Positions 18,125 to 27,763 of a stretch of DNA of 64,000 nt are shown piece by piece (the first letter of the stretch is position 1; every line of letters begins with the position of its first letter). The translations under genes were made by a program, and so were the position numbers. The stretch is from assembly GCF_000306965.1 (NCBI RefSeq), contig NZ_JH976435.1:563133-627132 (forward strand). Reading direction: 5' to 3'. The notes under the pieces were generated by a model. That model worked only from the letters and a program-made list of their open reading frames with translations. It did no database searches and was not told where the DNA came from. Origin of the DNA: Amphibacillus jilinensis Y1. Its GTDB lineage: Bacteria; Bacillota; Bacilli; Bacillales; Amphibacillaceae.

Positions 18125-18385
18125 TTATTTTTTAAATAGTTGTCCTAATGTATTAATATCTTTTGGGAATTGATTTTTTGTAATAGATTGTACCAGTTTA
18201 TCTTCTTTTTCTTTTGATATAGGTTTATTAGCTAATTGACTCAGTTGTTTTACAAGATTTCTAACTGTTGTTTCATTTGAAAAATCAGCACTCTGAACTG
18301 ACTGTGCAACTTTAAAGATTTCATCAGGTTTGATATTGGCCTTATTTTGAATATGATCAAATAATCCTTTTTGAAAATCGTTCAC
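18125..18385 (-). CDS. Stage VI sporulation protein F family
   Basis: An 86-residue protein of the SpoVIF (YjcC) family, which in B. subtilis is needed for late coat assembly with GerE. FQKGLFDHI at the N-terminus, VQSADFSNE and QLSQLANKPISKEKEDKLV are close family matches. The GTG start follows AAGGAGGAG. B. subtilis has its characterised spoVIF elsewhere (yjcC), so this may be a paralogue. Members located next to gpsA fit the sporulation context of spoIVA just downstream. Confidence 0.85.
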   Translation of the reverse strand: MNDFQKGLFDHIQNKANIKPDEIFKVAQSVQSADFSNETTVRNLVKQLSQLANKPISKEKEDKLVQSITKNQFPKDINTLGQLFKK

Positions 18386-18451
18386 CTAGTCTCCTCCTTG
18401 TTAAGCATTGTCAAGATACTATATGCAAGAGGAGTCTGTGCTGTTCATCTG

Positions 18452-19492
18452 TTAATCATTATAATGTTGTTTTAACATAGCATGTACTTCGTCTGTTTCT
18501 GGGCGTCTTGTCCTAGTCATAAGCTGATCAACCACTTCTCTAGGATTTGCCTGTTCAAATAAAATTTGATATATACCAGAGGTAATCGGCATATCAATTC
18601 CTTTTTCTTTAGCAAGGTGATATGCTGCTTGAGCTGTACGTACACCTTCTACAACCATGCCCATTTCCTCTAAAATCTCATCTAACGATTGCCCCTGTGC
18701 TAACATATTACCTGCGTTCCAATTACGGCTATGGACACTTGTACATGTAACGATCAGATCTCCTACACCTGTTAAACCAACAAAGGTAAGTGGGTCTGCT
18801 CCCATAGCCGTGCCTAGCCTTGCAATTTCAGCCAATCCTCTCGTCACAAGGGCTGCTTTTGCATTATCACCGTAGCCAAGGCCATCAGATATGCCTGCAC
18901 CTAATGCTATAATATTTTTCAATGAACCACCAAGTTCAACGCCAATAATATCATTATTCGTATAGACGCGAAATCGATCATTCATAAATAAGTTTTGTGC
19001 ATGCTTAGCTGCATGTTTAGATTTTGATGAAGCTGTAACAGTTGTGGGTTGACCAATGCTAACTTCTTCTGCATGACTTGGACCTGATAATACGACAATC
19101 TCATCATATATCTCCTTAGGAAGCTCCTCTTCCATCATTTCAGAAACACGTTTAAAGCTATCAGGCTCAATACCTTTGGTACCGTGAATAATTGTCACAG
19201 GTCGATTTAAGCATTTTTTCACCTGTTGGCAGACAGAACGAATTGCCTTAGTCGGTAACACAAAAACCACAGCCGTAACATCATCGAGGGCCTGCTCTAA
19301 GTGATGATATGCCATAATACTTTTCGCTAATTTAACATCTTTTAAATAAGCTTTATTTTGATGTGATAAATTGATTTCATTTGCATGGTCTTCAAGATGT
19401 GTCCAAAGTCTTACCTCATGTCCATTATCATCTAAAACCATCGCTAATGCTGTTCCCCAACTACCGGCTCCCAATACTGCGATTTTCTCCAT
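18452..19492 (-). CDS. gpsA: NAD(P)-dependent glycerol-3-phosphate dehydrogenase
   Basis: GpsA reduces dihydroxyacetone phosphate to sn-glycerol-3-phosphate for phospholipid synthesis. It has 346 residues. The nucleotide-binding GAGSWGTALAMV is at residues 8-19 and the catalytic region GGSLKNIIALGAG...GYGDNAKAALVTRG lies near residues 188-220. It starts 13 bases after der, as in B. subtilis, suggesting co-transcription. Confidence 0.97.
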   Translation of the reverse strand: MEKIAVLGAGSWGTALAMVLDDNGHEVRLWTHLEDHANEINLSHQNKAYLKDVKLAKSIMAYHHLEQALDDVTAVVFVLPTKAIRSVCQQVKKCLNRPVTIIHGTKGIEPDSFKRVSEMMEEELPKEIYDEIVVLSGPSHAEEVSIGQPTTVTASSKSKHAAKHAQNLFMNDRFRVYTNNDIIGVELGGSLKNIIALGAGISDGLGYGDNAKAALVTRGLAEIARLGTAMGADPLTFVGLTGVGDLIVTCTSVHSRNWNAGNMLAQGQSLDEILEEMGMVVEGVRTAQAAYHLAKEKGIDMPITSGIYQILFEQANPREVVDQLMTRTRRPETDEVHAMLKQHYND

Positions 19493-19505
19493 TTATTTCA
19501 CACTC

Positions 19506-20816
19506 CTAACTACGTCTTCTAGCATATATTTTAATTGGCGTTCCTTCAAATCCAAAGGCATCTCTAATCCTATTTTCTAAAAAACGCTCGTATGAAAAGT
19601 GTAACAGTTCAGGATCATTTACAAACACGACAAATGTTGGCGGTTGAACAGCAACTTGTGTTGTATAGAGAATCTTTAAACGTTTGCCATGGCGAGTTGG
19701 TGTCGGATTCATCGCGACAGCATCCATGACCACATCATTTAAAATGTTTGTTTCTACACGTTTTGTGTGATTTTCACTTGCTAATCGAACTTGTGGAATT
19801 AAAGTATGTAGCCTTTTCTTTGTTAAAGCTGACAAAAATACGATATTAGCATATTCCAAAAAAGGGAAGTGTGCTCTGATTTTTTCTTCAAAATTTTTCA
19901 TTGCTTTCTCATCAGCATCAATGGTATCCCATTTGTTAACAACAATAATGACTGCTTTTCCTGCTTCATGAGCATACCCGGCAATCTTCTTGTCCTGCTC
20001 GATAATTCCTGATTCAGCATCAACTAATGTCAAAACGACATCAGACCGTTCAATTGCTTTTAGCGCACGCAATATGCTGTATCGTTCTGTTGCTTCATAA
20101 ATCTTCCCTCTTTTTCGCATACCTGCTGTGTCAATAATTACGTAATCTTGCTGATCTTTTTTAAAAGGGGTATCTATTGCATCACGTGTCGTACCCGCAA
20201 TATCACTTACAATCACACGCTCTTGTTGCAAAATTGCGTTAACGAGTGACGATTTCCCTACATTAGGTCGGCCGATTAAGCTAAAATAAATTGTATCTTT
20301 ATCATCAATTTGATCATTAAGTGTCTCGAAATAACTAACGACTTTATCAAGCATATCACCTAACCCTAAACCATGTGTTCCTGATATTGGAAAAGGCTCT
20401 CCAAACCCAAGGCTATAGAATTCATAAATTTCTTCTCTCATTTCTGGGTTATCAACTTTATTTACAGCTAATACGACAGGCTTGTTCGATTTATAAAGTA
20501 TTTTTGCTACTTCTTCATCAGCCGCAGTAATACCTTCACGCCCATTAACAATAAAAATAATCACATCAGCTTCGTTAATAGCAACATCTGCCTGTTCTCG
20601 CATTTGAACAAGTAAAGGCTCATCTCCTAGCTCAATCCCGCCTGTATCTATTAAATTAAATTGTGTGGTTAACCACTCTGCTTGTGCATATATCCGGTCT
20701 CTTGTTACCCCCGGTGTGTCCTCTACAATTGAAATACGTTCACCAACTAAACGATTAAATATCGTTGATTTGCCTACATTAGGTCGGCCGACGATGGCTA
20801 CAACAGATTTTCGCAT
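19506..20816 (-). CDS. der: Ribosome assembly GTPase Der (EngA)
   Basis: An essential GTPase with two tandem G domains and a C-terminal KH-like domain, needed for 50S subunit maturation. It has 436 residues, the B. subtilis length. Both P-loops are present: [14 protein letters not shown] near residue 10 and [14 protein letters not shown] near residue 182, with NKVD and NKWD specificity motifs. The C-terminal KH-like part ends in KIYARRRS. Confidence 0.98.
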   Translation of the reverse strand: MRKSVVAIVGRPNVGKSTIFNRLVGERISIVEDTPGVTRDRIYAQAEWLTTQFNLIDTGGIELGDEPLLVQMREQADVAINEADVIIFIVNGREGITAADEEVAKILYKSNKPVVLAVNKVDNPEMREEIYEFYSLGFGEPFPISGTHGLGLGDMLDKVVSYFETLNDQIDDKDTIYFSLIGRPNVGKSSLVNAILQQERVIVSDIAGTTRDAIDTPFKKDQQDYVIIDTAGMRKRGKIYEATERYSILRALKAIERSDVVLTLVDAESGIIEQDKKIAGYAHEAGKAVIIVVNKWDTIDADEKAMKNFEEKIRAHFPFLEYANIVFLSALTKKRLHTLIPQVRLASENHTKRVETNILNDVVMDAVAMNPTPTRHGKRLKILYTTQVAVQPPTFVVFVNDPELLHFSYERFLENRIRDAFGFEGTPIKIYARRRS

Positions 20817-20913
20817 GAAAGGTTCATCCTTTCTATGATTTACTTATTAAATGACATATAATAACGTCACTAACTTTTATAGTTTAGCAAAAGTATGCTT
20901 GTTAAACAATGAT

Positions 20914-21474
20914 CTAACCAAAAATCTTACTTCTTTTGTAATGATGGATCAGCTGATGAAATATGATGATAAGCAGCATACTTATGTATAGTGCAACAAA
21001 AAACATAGGCTCTCCTAAGATAATATCCCAACCAATGACTCGAACATGGTAAGCAAACATAATTTCACCAGTTAATAATGATGTAGTGTAAAGTAACAAT
21101 TTTGTTATTAAGTTGCGTTCAATAAATATAACCATCAACATCAAAACAAGATGGATCAATAAATAGGTATTAAGAAACAGCCAAATAGGGCTTGTAATTA
21201 ATATATACCGAAGGCCGGTGTAGGCTAACATGATACAAATCAGACTTATCCAGTGCTTGATTCTGAAACGATATTTAAAAATGAACATCCATAATAGAAA
21301 AAAACTATAAGTATAAGGTAGCGTACCAACAAAATAACCAAATTCAATTTGAAAATGGATAAAAATGATATTGAATAAAAGTATAACCTTTATTAACTGA
21401 TTGATTTTATGTTGCTCCAACCCAAAAAAAATAAAATAAACCACGCTTAACCAACTTACCCAGTAATAAGCCAT
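20914..21474 (-). CDS. yphA: Polytopic membrane protein YphA
   Basis: A 186-residue very hydrophobic protein with about six membrane helices and no recognised catalytic motif. Its position just before der and after ypfD matches B. subtilis yphA (about 199 residues), and the call rests mainly on that synteny and topology. AGAGGTGATC before the ATG is a good ribosome site. Function unknown. Confidence 0.7.
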   Translation of the reverse strand: MAYYWVSWLSVVYFIFFGLEQHKINQLIKVILLFNIIFIHFQIEFGYFVGTLPYTYSFFLLWMFIFKYRFRIKHWISLICIMLAYTGLRYILITSPIWLFLNTYLLIHLVLMLMVIFIERNLITKLLLYTTSLLTGEIMFAYHVRVIGWDIILGEPMFFVALYISMLLIIIFHQLIHHYKRSKIFG

Positions 21475-21599
21475 TATTGATCACCTCTAGCTATCATTAT
21501 GGCTTTAACAGGCTCAATATAAACAAGTGTCTCAGATTTTTAAGATATTGTATCTTTTTTAATCAAGATGATAAAAATGTAAGTGGAAGACGCAGACTA

Positions 21600-21735
21600 C
21601 AGGAACACATTTTTTTGATGGGATGAGTAGTCGTAGTCTCAGCACGAATCCAAAGCTCCGCTAGTAAAGAAAATCATGTTAGCTTATTAGGCCGTGCCCA
21701 CGGAAAGCGATCGTCTGGAACTGAAGTGAACATGT
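21600..21735. repeat. R1 core relic
   Basis: GTCTCAGCACGAATCC, TTAGCTTATTAGGCCGTGCCC and GGAAAGCG match the inner arms of the R1 element at 1504-1809 in the same order, with several mismatches and no terminal repeats. Confidence 0.5.
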
Positions 21736-21833
21736 TAATAGCACACAAGACTCAATTATCACTAAAAAATATACCAATAGGGGATAGTTTTTCAGCAACC
21801 TCTAGCCAGGGGTTTCAAAGACCATAATAAAAT

Positions 21834-21859
21834 AACATGTAGCTATAAACAGCTACATG
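21834..21859 (-). terminator. Terminator of ypfD
   Basis: The stem ACATGTAGCT/AGCTACATGT with loop ATAAAC lies 14 bases beyond the ypfD stop. On the minus strand it is followed by the T-rich TATTTTATT. Confidence 0.75.
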
Positions 21860-21872
21860 TTAGTCATTTTAA

Positions 21873-23015
21873 TTAATCTTTAAATTTATCTAACTGATCA
21901 CCTATCATATCACTTAAGGAAAAGCCTGCGTCATCATCTTCTTTTTCATATGATTTCAGTTCTTGTTGGTTCTTTTCTACTTCAAGTTCTTTAATGCTTA
22001 AAGAAATTCGTTTTTCGCCTTGATTTACATCCAATACTTTAACATTCACTCTCTGTCCAACTTCAAGCACTTCTTGAGGTGTACCAATATGATCAGTTGA
22101 AATTTGGGAAATATGAACTAAGCCTTCAACTTGCGGTAAAATTTCAACGAATGCTCCAAAATGAACCAAGCGTTTAACTGTCCCTTCTACAACATCACCT
22201 TGGGAAATTTGTTGTTCGACTTGTTCCCATGGACCTGGTAAAGTTGCTTTAACTGATAAAGATACCCGCTCAGACTCAGGGTCAACCGCAAGCACTTTAA
22301 CCTTGATGTCATCTCCCTCATTTACGACATCACTTGCGTGCTCAACATGGTCATGAGATAGTTGAGATATATGAACTAAACCATCAATACCACCTAAATC
22401 AACAAACACACCAAAATCAGTAATTCTTGCTACTTTTCCTTCAACAACTTGTCCTTCTTCAAGACTTTGTAATCGTTGCTCTTTTTCAACAGTTTGCTCA
22501 GCCTCAATTACCGCTCGATGAGAGAGAATGACGCGATTTTTGGAGCGATCGAGTTCAACAACTTTTAATGTTAATGTACGATCTTGGTATTCGGAGAAGT
22601 CATCAACAAAATAGGTTTCAACCAAAGAAGCGGGTATAAACCCTCTAACGCCTACATCAACAACCAATCCACCCTTAACAATTTCTTTAACGGTCGCTTC
22701 AAAAACTTCTCCAGACTGCAATTTAGCATCTAAATCGTTCCATGCTTGCTCTGTGTCCACTGCACGTTTAGATAAAATGATTTCGTCATCATCCATTTTT
22801 TTAATTTTCAATGTTAACTCATCATCCAATGAGACAACTTCACGCGTTGTTTCAATATGGAGACTTGATAACTCACTAATTGGAACAATCCCATCGGTTT
22901 TCCAACCAATATCAACTAATACTTGATTGTCTTCTACTTTGACCACTTTACCCGTGACAAGTTCACCCTCCGCTAATTCTTTGAAATCTGATACTTCTTT
23001 ATTCATTTCATCCAT
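21873..23015 (-). CDS. ypfD: S1 RNA-binding domain protein YpfD (RpsA-like)
   Basis: A 380-residue protein made of four tandem S1 domains ([10 protein letters not shown] near residue 15, [32 protein letters not shown]), homologous to ribosomal protein S1 but shorter than the six-domain E. coli form; B. subtilis YpfD has 382. It binds single-stranded RNA and may associate with ribosomes. The start at 23015 has AAGGAGG upstream; the longer frame is not supported. The acidic C-terminal tail is typical. Confidence 0.93.
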   Translation of the reverse strand: MDEMNKEVSDFKELAEGELVTGKVVKVEDNQVLVDIGWKTDGIVPISELSSLHIETTREVVSLDDELTLKIKKMDDDEIILSKRAVDTEQAWNDLDAKLQSGEVFEATVKEIVKGGLVVDVGVRGFIPASLVETYFVDDFSEYQDRTLTLKVVELDRSKNRVILSHRAVIEAEQTVEKEQRLQSLEEGQVVEGKVARITDFGVFVDLGGIDGLVHISQLSHDHVEHASDVVNEGDDIKVKVLAVDPESERVSLSVKATLPGPWEQVEQQISQGDVVEGTVKRLVHFGAFVEILPQVEGLVHISQISTDHIGTPQEVLEVGQRVNVKVLDVNQGEKRISLSIKELEVEKNQQELKSYEKEDDDAGFSLSDMIGDQLDKFKD

Positions 23016-23109
23016 AAAAAAAGCCTCCTTCAATTTGCGACAAGAAATAAACTATCCTTTTTCTAACTTCTAACATTTCCACACATTTGTCAAGTCAAAT
23101 AAATTATTT

Positions 23110-23691
23110 TTAAGAATTATTTTCTAACAACGATTGAATGTTACTCATAATCTTTTCAGTTACAGTTTTTGCAGACACTTTGTCTTCACGCAACTTGTTC
23201 ATTTCAATTGGCGGACCATAGACGATTTTTAATCTTTTACCTATTTTATAGGGGCCAATTACCGCACATGGTATAACAGTTGCTTCAGATCTTAATGCAA
23301 AAAAACCTATACCAGAGAGACCTTCTCCTAATTTACCCGTTTTACTCCTCGTGCCTTCCGGAAACAGTCCTAGTGTTTTTCCGTTTTTAAGCAGGGATAA
23401 TGCTTGCCTTAGTGCTTGCCGATCACTCATGCCACGTTTAATAGGAAAGGCATTCAAATGTGTCATAAGCTTAGCTAACCACGGCTTTTCAAACAATTCC
23501 TCTTTGGCTAAAAAATGTACATCGCGCGTGGCTGTTATTCCTACCATTGGGGGGTCTAAATTAGATATATGATTAGAACATATAATTACTGGTCCCTCTT
23601 TAGGAATATTCTCTTTACCAACCACTTCCATGCGATATAAAGGCTTTAAAATAAGCCAAACAATATTTTTAGCTAGATGATAGAAAGTCAA
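23110..23691 (-). CDS. 1-acyl-sn-glycerol-3-phosphate acyltransferase-like protein
   Basis: A PlsC-family acyltransferase that transfers an acyl chain to lysophosphatidate, at the inner membrane. The HxxxxD active site is in SNHISNLDPP near residue 40 and the substrate-binding FPEGTRS lies near residue 108. A TTG start at 23691, one base after the cmk stop and preceded by GGGAGA, gives 193 residues; a longer frame would run back into cmk. In many Bacillaceae such a gene lies between cmk and the S1-domain gene. Whether it is the main PlsC is not known from this window. Confidence 0.88.
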   Translation of the reverse strand: MTFYHLAKNIVWLILKPLYRMEVVGKENIPKEGPVIICSNHISNLDPPMVGITATRDVHFLAKEELFEKPWLAKLMTHLNAFPIKRGMSDRQALRQALSLLKNGKTLGLFPEGTRSKTGKLGEGLSGIGFFALRSEATVIPCAVIGPYKIGKRLKIVYGPPIEMNKLREDKVSAKTVTEKIMSNIQSLLENNS

Positions 23692-23692
23692 T

Positions 23693-24373
23693 TTAACGCT
23701 CTCCCTTTGTCTTAATGGTATCAAGAATTTTTTTCGTTACTTGATCAATATTTAATGCTGTTGTATCAATAACAATGGCATCTTTTGCTTGTGTTAGTGG
23801 CGACACCTCACGTTCTGAATCAAACTTATCCCGATTGGAAATTTCCAATTTCAATTGTTCTAAGTCTGTCGTAAAACCCTTTGCTTTATTTTCTGCAAAT
23901 CTACGTTTCGCACGTTCATCCACAGATGCCTTAAGAAAAAATTTCACTTCTGCATCAGGAATAACATGTGTACCTATGTCTCTTCCGTCCATAACAACGC
24001 CTCGTTCGGCTGCTAACTGTCTTTGCCGATCCACCATCTCCTCTCTAACCATACGATGTTTAGCGACTTGAGATACATGATTGGTTACGTGTTGGTTACG
24101 AATACTCTCTGTTACATCTTGATCATCTATGTATACTTTTTGTCCTGTTTCTGATTGGATAAGTTTTATCGTGGACGTAAGAAGCAATTGATATAGTTGC
24201 TTCTCATTATTTGTATCTACACCTTGATCTAAAGCAATATAGGTAAGTGCTCGATACATAGCCCCAGTATCAATATAGATATAGTTTAACGCATGAGCTA
24301 CTTTTTTAGCTACAGTACTTTTACCAGCAGCTGCTGGTCCATCGATGGCAATTGCCAATTTGTCTTTTGTCAT
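23693..24373 (-). CDS. cmk: Cytidylate kinase
   Basis: Cmk phosphorylates CMP and dCMP with ATP. It has 226 residues. The P-loop GPAAAGKST is at residues 12-20; [10 protein letters not shown] near residue 36 and [12 protein letters not shown] near residue 105 are characteristic CMP-binding segments. It has the same neighbours as in B. subtilis (ypfA upstream, ypfD downstream). Confidence 0.97.
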   Translation of the reverse strand: MTKDKLAIAIDGPAAAGKSTVAKKVAHALNYIYIDTGAMYRALTYIALDQGVDTNNEKQLYQLLLTSTIKLIQSETGQKVYIDDQDVTESIRNQHVTNHVSQVAKHRMVREEMVDRQRQLAAERGVVMDGRDIGTHVIPDAEVKFFLKASVDERAKRRFAENKAKGFTTDLEQLKLEISNRDKFDSEREVSPLTQAKDAIVIDTTALNIDQVTKKILDTIKTKGER

Positions 24374-24408
24374 GCCTTTCTTCCTCTCGATCTAATATCA
24401 AATAATTG

Positions 24409-25062
24409 TCAAATATTGAGTTGTTTACGCCGTTGTTTTAATTGCCTGTCAAAACAAAACTGTATAATGCGTTGCCTATCATTTTCATTTATATTGACGA
24501 ATTTCATTGACAATAGTTGTTTGTCGTTATGACTTTCAACGCGAATTGTTTCTGCCTCTGTTACAATGTAATCAATTTGACGCTCACCAGAGAATAAGAC
24601 CAATGTTAATTCTAAGGAAGTACCTGGATTATAATCATAATCGATTGGTAAAACGACCGCAATTCCACCCCCACTAATATCTTTGGTAACCGTTACTAAT
24701 GGTTTTGAAGGTGTATTAGGGTTTAATATTGAAACATCTAAATTCACGGGTACTCGTACGTATTCCCGACGTTGAACCTTTTCCATTTTACTCTGATCAA
24801 ATGCTAAAATCAACATTGGGATATTGTCTTTTTTTCGTTCTTTTACTTCTGTAGTAAATTTATAAATCACGTCGTTCTCATCTACAAAATATCCAGAAAA
24901 GTAACTTCCTACAGGTATCACTTCTGTTCGTCCTGTTTCAACATTAACAGGTTGGTCAATATAGCATTTTAAGCCCTTTAGTTCAACAATTCGACAACGA
25001 TAACGTCGAATACTACTGTCTTGTTGCTCTTGTTCCAAAATCAACTGCGTACCAATTTTCAT
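24409..25062 (-). CDS. ypfA: PilZ-domain c-di-GMP receptor YpfA (MotI/DgrA)
   Basis: In B. subtilis this protein binds cyclic di-GMP and stops flagella by disengaging the stator (MotI, also called DgrA). It has an N-terminal YcgR-like domain and a C-terminal PilZ domain with the c-di-GMP motif RREYVR (near residue 98) and D-I-S-G-G-G. An ATG at 25062 with AAGGGA at 9 bases gives 217 residues, the B. subtilis length. Together with cheR it indicates a motile organism with c-di-GMP control. Confidence 0.9.
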   Translation of the reverse strand: MKIGTQLILEQEQQDSSIRRYRCRIVELKGLKCYIDQPVNVETGRTEVIPVGSYFSGYFVDENDVIYKFTTEVKERKKDNIPMLILAFDQSKMEKVQRREYVRVPVNLDVSILNPNTPSKPLVTVTKDISGGGIAVVLPIDYDYNPGTSLELTLVLFSGERQIDYIVTEAETIRVESHNDKQLLSMKFVNINENDRQRIIQFCFDRQLKQRRKQLNI

Positions 25063-25071
25063 CTTAATCAT

Positions 25072-25402
25072 TCCCTTAGCATTAAAATCTTAATAATTAC
25101 ATTATTGCAAAAATCTTTGCTAAAGTACAAGATAATAATGTAAAAAAGACGAATGAACGTCATTAAATCATTCATTCGTCTTAACTTTATTTCATATGCT
25201 GTTGTCAAATTCTTTTCACTTACTAAGAAGTTCCGCTAGTCGCATTTTTATAGATTTGCTAGCTTTTTATCACAGCGAGTCGTTCTTATAAATACCCGCT
25301 ACAAGAGTTCATCTGTTTTACGCGAAAGTTAACCACACTAATGTCTAAGTCGTTCAACTATTCAGCGAGAAAAGAATACTTCCACTGATTGAAGCTGTTT
25401 TA
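25072..25402. other. Intergenic stretch between ypeB and ypfA
   Basis: About 330 bases without a gene. It holds the ypeB-side terminator (25145-25183) and an R2 copy that reaches into the ypeB stop codon. Confidence 0.7.
25145..25183 (-). terminator. Terminator of sleB-ypeB
   Basis: AAGACGAATGAA pairs with TTCATTCGTCTT, followed on the minus strand by TTTTTT. It lies about 220 bases after the ypeB stop, beyond an R2 repeat. Confidence 0.75.
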
Positions 25403-25405
25403 TTA
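25269..25405 (+). repeat. R2 repeat overlapping the ypeB stop codon
   Basis: It is a divergent but recognisable R2: TAAATACCCGCT, GTTAACC, CTAATGTCTAAG, and the terminal CCACTGATTGAAGCTGTTTTATTA. The last three bases are the complement of the ypeB stop codon (25403-25405). The element must have joined exactly at, or supplied, the end of the gene. Confidence 0.65.
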
Positions 25406-26743
25406 GGATTGTCCCCATTTGGATTCAACATCTTGCAATCGCTCAACCAACACTTCTTCTCCTGTTGCGGCATTAATAAAGATACGATACGTATCATGAT
25501 TAAGCGTCCCGAAAAATGCATATGATAACACTTCTTCACCCTCAACATCTTCTACCACAGCAAGATGTTGATCTTCAATATTTAACCCATGATTGACTTT
25601 ATCTTCAGCTTCTTCTAATGAAAGCTTAGGTTCATCTAAATCTCGATTTCGATGATTACGATAAAAATCTGTTGCATTATATCCGATAATATCTCCATTA
25701 TCTAGAGCAACTTTCACTAAGATTTTGTCTGGGTAAATCCAAATATCTTCTTGAGCACCAACAAATTGGAAAAATCCTGTTTGATCATATTGACTAGATT
25801 GAAGTAGAATAACATCTTCGAACCCTTGTTCTTTCAAAAGTTTCTCTGCTTCTATTTGTGCTTCATTTAAACCTAAGTTAGTATCAGTCAGTGGTCGATC
25901 AAGCATGTAAGACAAGATATGACCGCCTTTTTCAGTGATTTCTACATATCCATGTTCTTCATTATACGTGAAAGATCCACTATACATCGGTAATTGTGCG
26001 CCATCACCACTTTTTTCAAGATTAATATCGAGGTCATTACTTAAATCAAACTGCGTTGCAATTTCATTAATAGCAGTTTGTTCTGATATCTCTTCACCTT
26101 CTAAAAAGCTAAAGTGGTCATGCTGTCGTGGAAATGAAGATGATAAATTCTGGAAGTGTGTCTCACTAAATCCCGATGCACGGTTTTCTACAGCTGTAAA
26201 ACCATCTAGAATTAAATTAGGATCCACCTCTCCTTCAGATGCAAGTGCTAATTCTACATCCACCCATCTCAGTTGTTGACCCAGAACTTCATGTTGTACC
26301 GTCCGTAACTCTTTTCTGATGTCATCAGAAGCATCATAAAGAGCGGAAAGCTTTTCTATTTCCTTATCTGACAAAGGATCATGTTCTAGATCTCGAACGG
26401 CAACATCATATGTGAAATCGCCTACTTCTGATAAGAATCCCTCTGTTTTACTAAATGGCAATAAGACAAGTGGTAATTGACTAACATCTGTTTGTGCTTG
26501 TGATGTCAAACGCCATATGTCTAACAGCTGTGGAGACAATTGCTCTTTTGAATTTAAAGCTAATGTTGTTCCAATTTTGTCATGTAATAAATCAAGATGA
26601 TAAGTTAAATCATGAAATGCCCGCTGATAATTGTTTTCTGCATGGATCATCATTGATTCTTTTTGACCTGATTGTTGAAAACCCCAGGTTGCTGATACGA
26701 TCAATCCTATAGACAGTAAAGTGATAGTAATCCACTTCGCCAT
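25403..26743 (-). CDS. ypeB: Germination protein YpeB
   Basis: YpeB is required for stability and localisation of the spore cortex-lytic enzyme SleB, its operon partner. It has 446 residues with an N-terminal membrane anchor (residues about 4-22), a long helical stalk and C-terminal PepSY-type repeats (EAQIEAEKLLKEQGFE and LSLEEAEDKVN). It lies 18 bases after sleB. The stop codon is formed within an R2 repeat. Confidence 0.95.
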   Translation of the reverse strand: MAKWITITLLSIGLIVSATWGFQQSGQKESMMIHAENNYQRAFHDLTYHLDLLHDKIGTTLALNSKEQLSPQLLDIWRLTSQAQTDVSQLPLVLLPFSKTEGFLSEVGDFTYDVAVRDLEHDPLSDKEIEKLSALYDASDDIRKELRTVQHEVLGQQLRWVDVELALASEGEVDPNLILDGFTAVENRASGFSETHFQNLSSSFPRQHDHFSFLEGEEISEQTAINEIATQFDLSNDLDINLEKSGDGAQLPMYSGSFTYNEEHGYVEITEKGGHILSYMLDRPLTDTNLGLNEAQIEAEKLLKEQGFEDVILLQSSQYDQTGFFQFVGAQEDIWIYPDKILVKVALDNGDIIGYNATDFYRNHRNRDLDEPKLSLEEAEDKVNHGLNIEDQHLAVVEDVEGEEVLSYAFFGTLNHDTYRIFINAATGEEVLVERLQDVESKWGQS

Positions 26744-26761
26744 TAAAATCCCTCCAGTATA

Positions 26762-27763
26762 TTACATACAAAAAATATGTTTACCAATTCTTTTAATTTG
26801 TGGTCGTGACCAAATCCAAGTTGATGTGGCAGTGTCTGGGTTAAAATAGTAAATCGCTTCCCCTGATGGGTCCCAACCATTAATTGCATCAAGCACAGCG
26901 CGTCTAGCTGTATCATCCGGATCCATATATATTTGGCCATCAGCAACAGCGGTAAAAGCTAATGGTTCAAAGATTACACTGGATACAGTGTTAGGAAAGG
27001 TCGAACTTTGAATACGATTTAATATGACTGCTGCAACTGCTACCTGGCCTTCGTACGGTTCACCTCTTGCTTCACCGTAAACAGCTTGAGCCATTAGTTG
27101 TATATCATTCTGAGAATACCCATTTGGTACATTAACGGAGGTTGGTTCAATTGGTTCACTATCTTGTTCTGGCTCAGGTTGCTCAGCTTCAGGCTCTGGC
27201 TCTGGTTCAGGTGTTTCTTGTTCAGGTTCAGGCTCTGGCTCTGGCTCTGGTTCTGCCCCAGGTTGAGGGTCTGGTACTTGTTGTTCTGGTTCTGCACCAG
27301 GCTCAGGTGCTTGCTGTTCTGGTTTCGGATCTGTTTTTTTTTGCTCTGGTTGCTCTTGAGCGGGAGGTTGTTCGTGTTTTACTTGATCCTCTTTGTTCAT
27401 TCCACCGTAGTGAGTGAATGTTCGTCCCGCTTTTAAGTTTTCTCTAACAAATTCCTTGTCATAATCAGTTGCCCTTTCAAGCATATCTTTCACTTTATCA
27501 CCTGCTAAACCATCTACCGTCATCCCGAATTCATGTTGAAAGTTACGTAAAGCCCAATATGTCCCCCAATCAAACACACCATCTATTTGACCATGGTAAA
27601 AGCCAATATATTGAAGTCGGGCTTGTAACTCAACGACATCCTCTCCAGTTGCTCCATGTTGGATCACTTGTGGGCTAAAGGCATAGACTTCTTGATTAGG
27701 ATGGATACTTGTAATAGTGAAGATAAAACTTAAAAGCAAACATTTTATTAATGTGGTTTTCAT
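26762..27763 (-). CDS. sleB: Spore cortex-lytic enzyme SleB with Pro/Glu-rich linker
   Basis: SleB is a lytic transglycosylase that cleaves cortex peptidoglycan during germination. It has a signal peptide (residues 1-28), a peptidoglycan-binding domain (about 32-95, GEDVVELQARLQYIGFY) and a C-terminal Hydrolase_2 domain (from about residue 218) with the catalytic Glu in VYGEARGE. Between them lies a linker of about 80 residues made mostly of Pro-Glu repeats with some Gln, much longer than in B. subtilis; the protein has 333 residues against about 305. It is followed by its partner ypeB. Confidence 0.95.
   Translation of the reverse strand: MKTTLIKCLLLSFIFTITSIHPNQEVYAFSPQVIQHGATGEDVVELQARLQYIGFYHGQIDGVFDWGTYWALRNFQHEFGMTVDGLAGDKVKDMLERATDYDKEFVRENLKAGRTFTHYGGMNKEDQVKHEQPPAQEQPEQKKTDPKPEQQAPEPGAEPEQQVPDPQPGAEPEPEPEPEPEQETPEPEPEPEAEQPEPEQDSEPIEPTSVNVPNGYSQNDIQLMAQAVYGEARGEPYEGQVAVAAVILNRIQSSTFPNTVSSVIFEPLAFTAVADGQIYMDPDDTARRAVLDAINGWDPSGEAIYYFNPDTATSTWIWSRPQIKRIGKHIFCM

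Larger units (their letters stand above)
21475..21872. other. Intergenic stretch with R1 relic
   Basis: About 400 bases without a gene. It contains an R1 core relic (21600-21735) and the ypfD terminator (21834-21859). Confidence 0.7.

Noticed and set aside
27098..27436. Open frames opposite sleB with Leu/Trp/Phe-rich or Val/Leu/Ala-rich products
   Set aside because: They are complements of the Pro-Glu repeat in the SleB linker; low complexity, no ribosome site.
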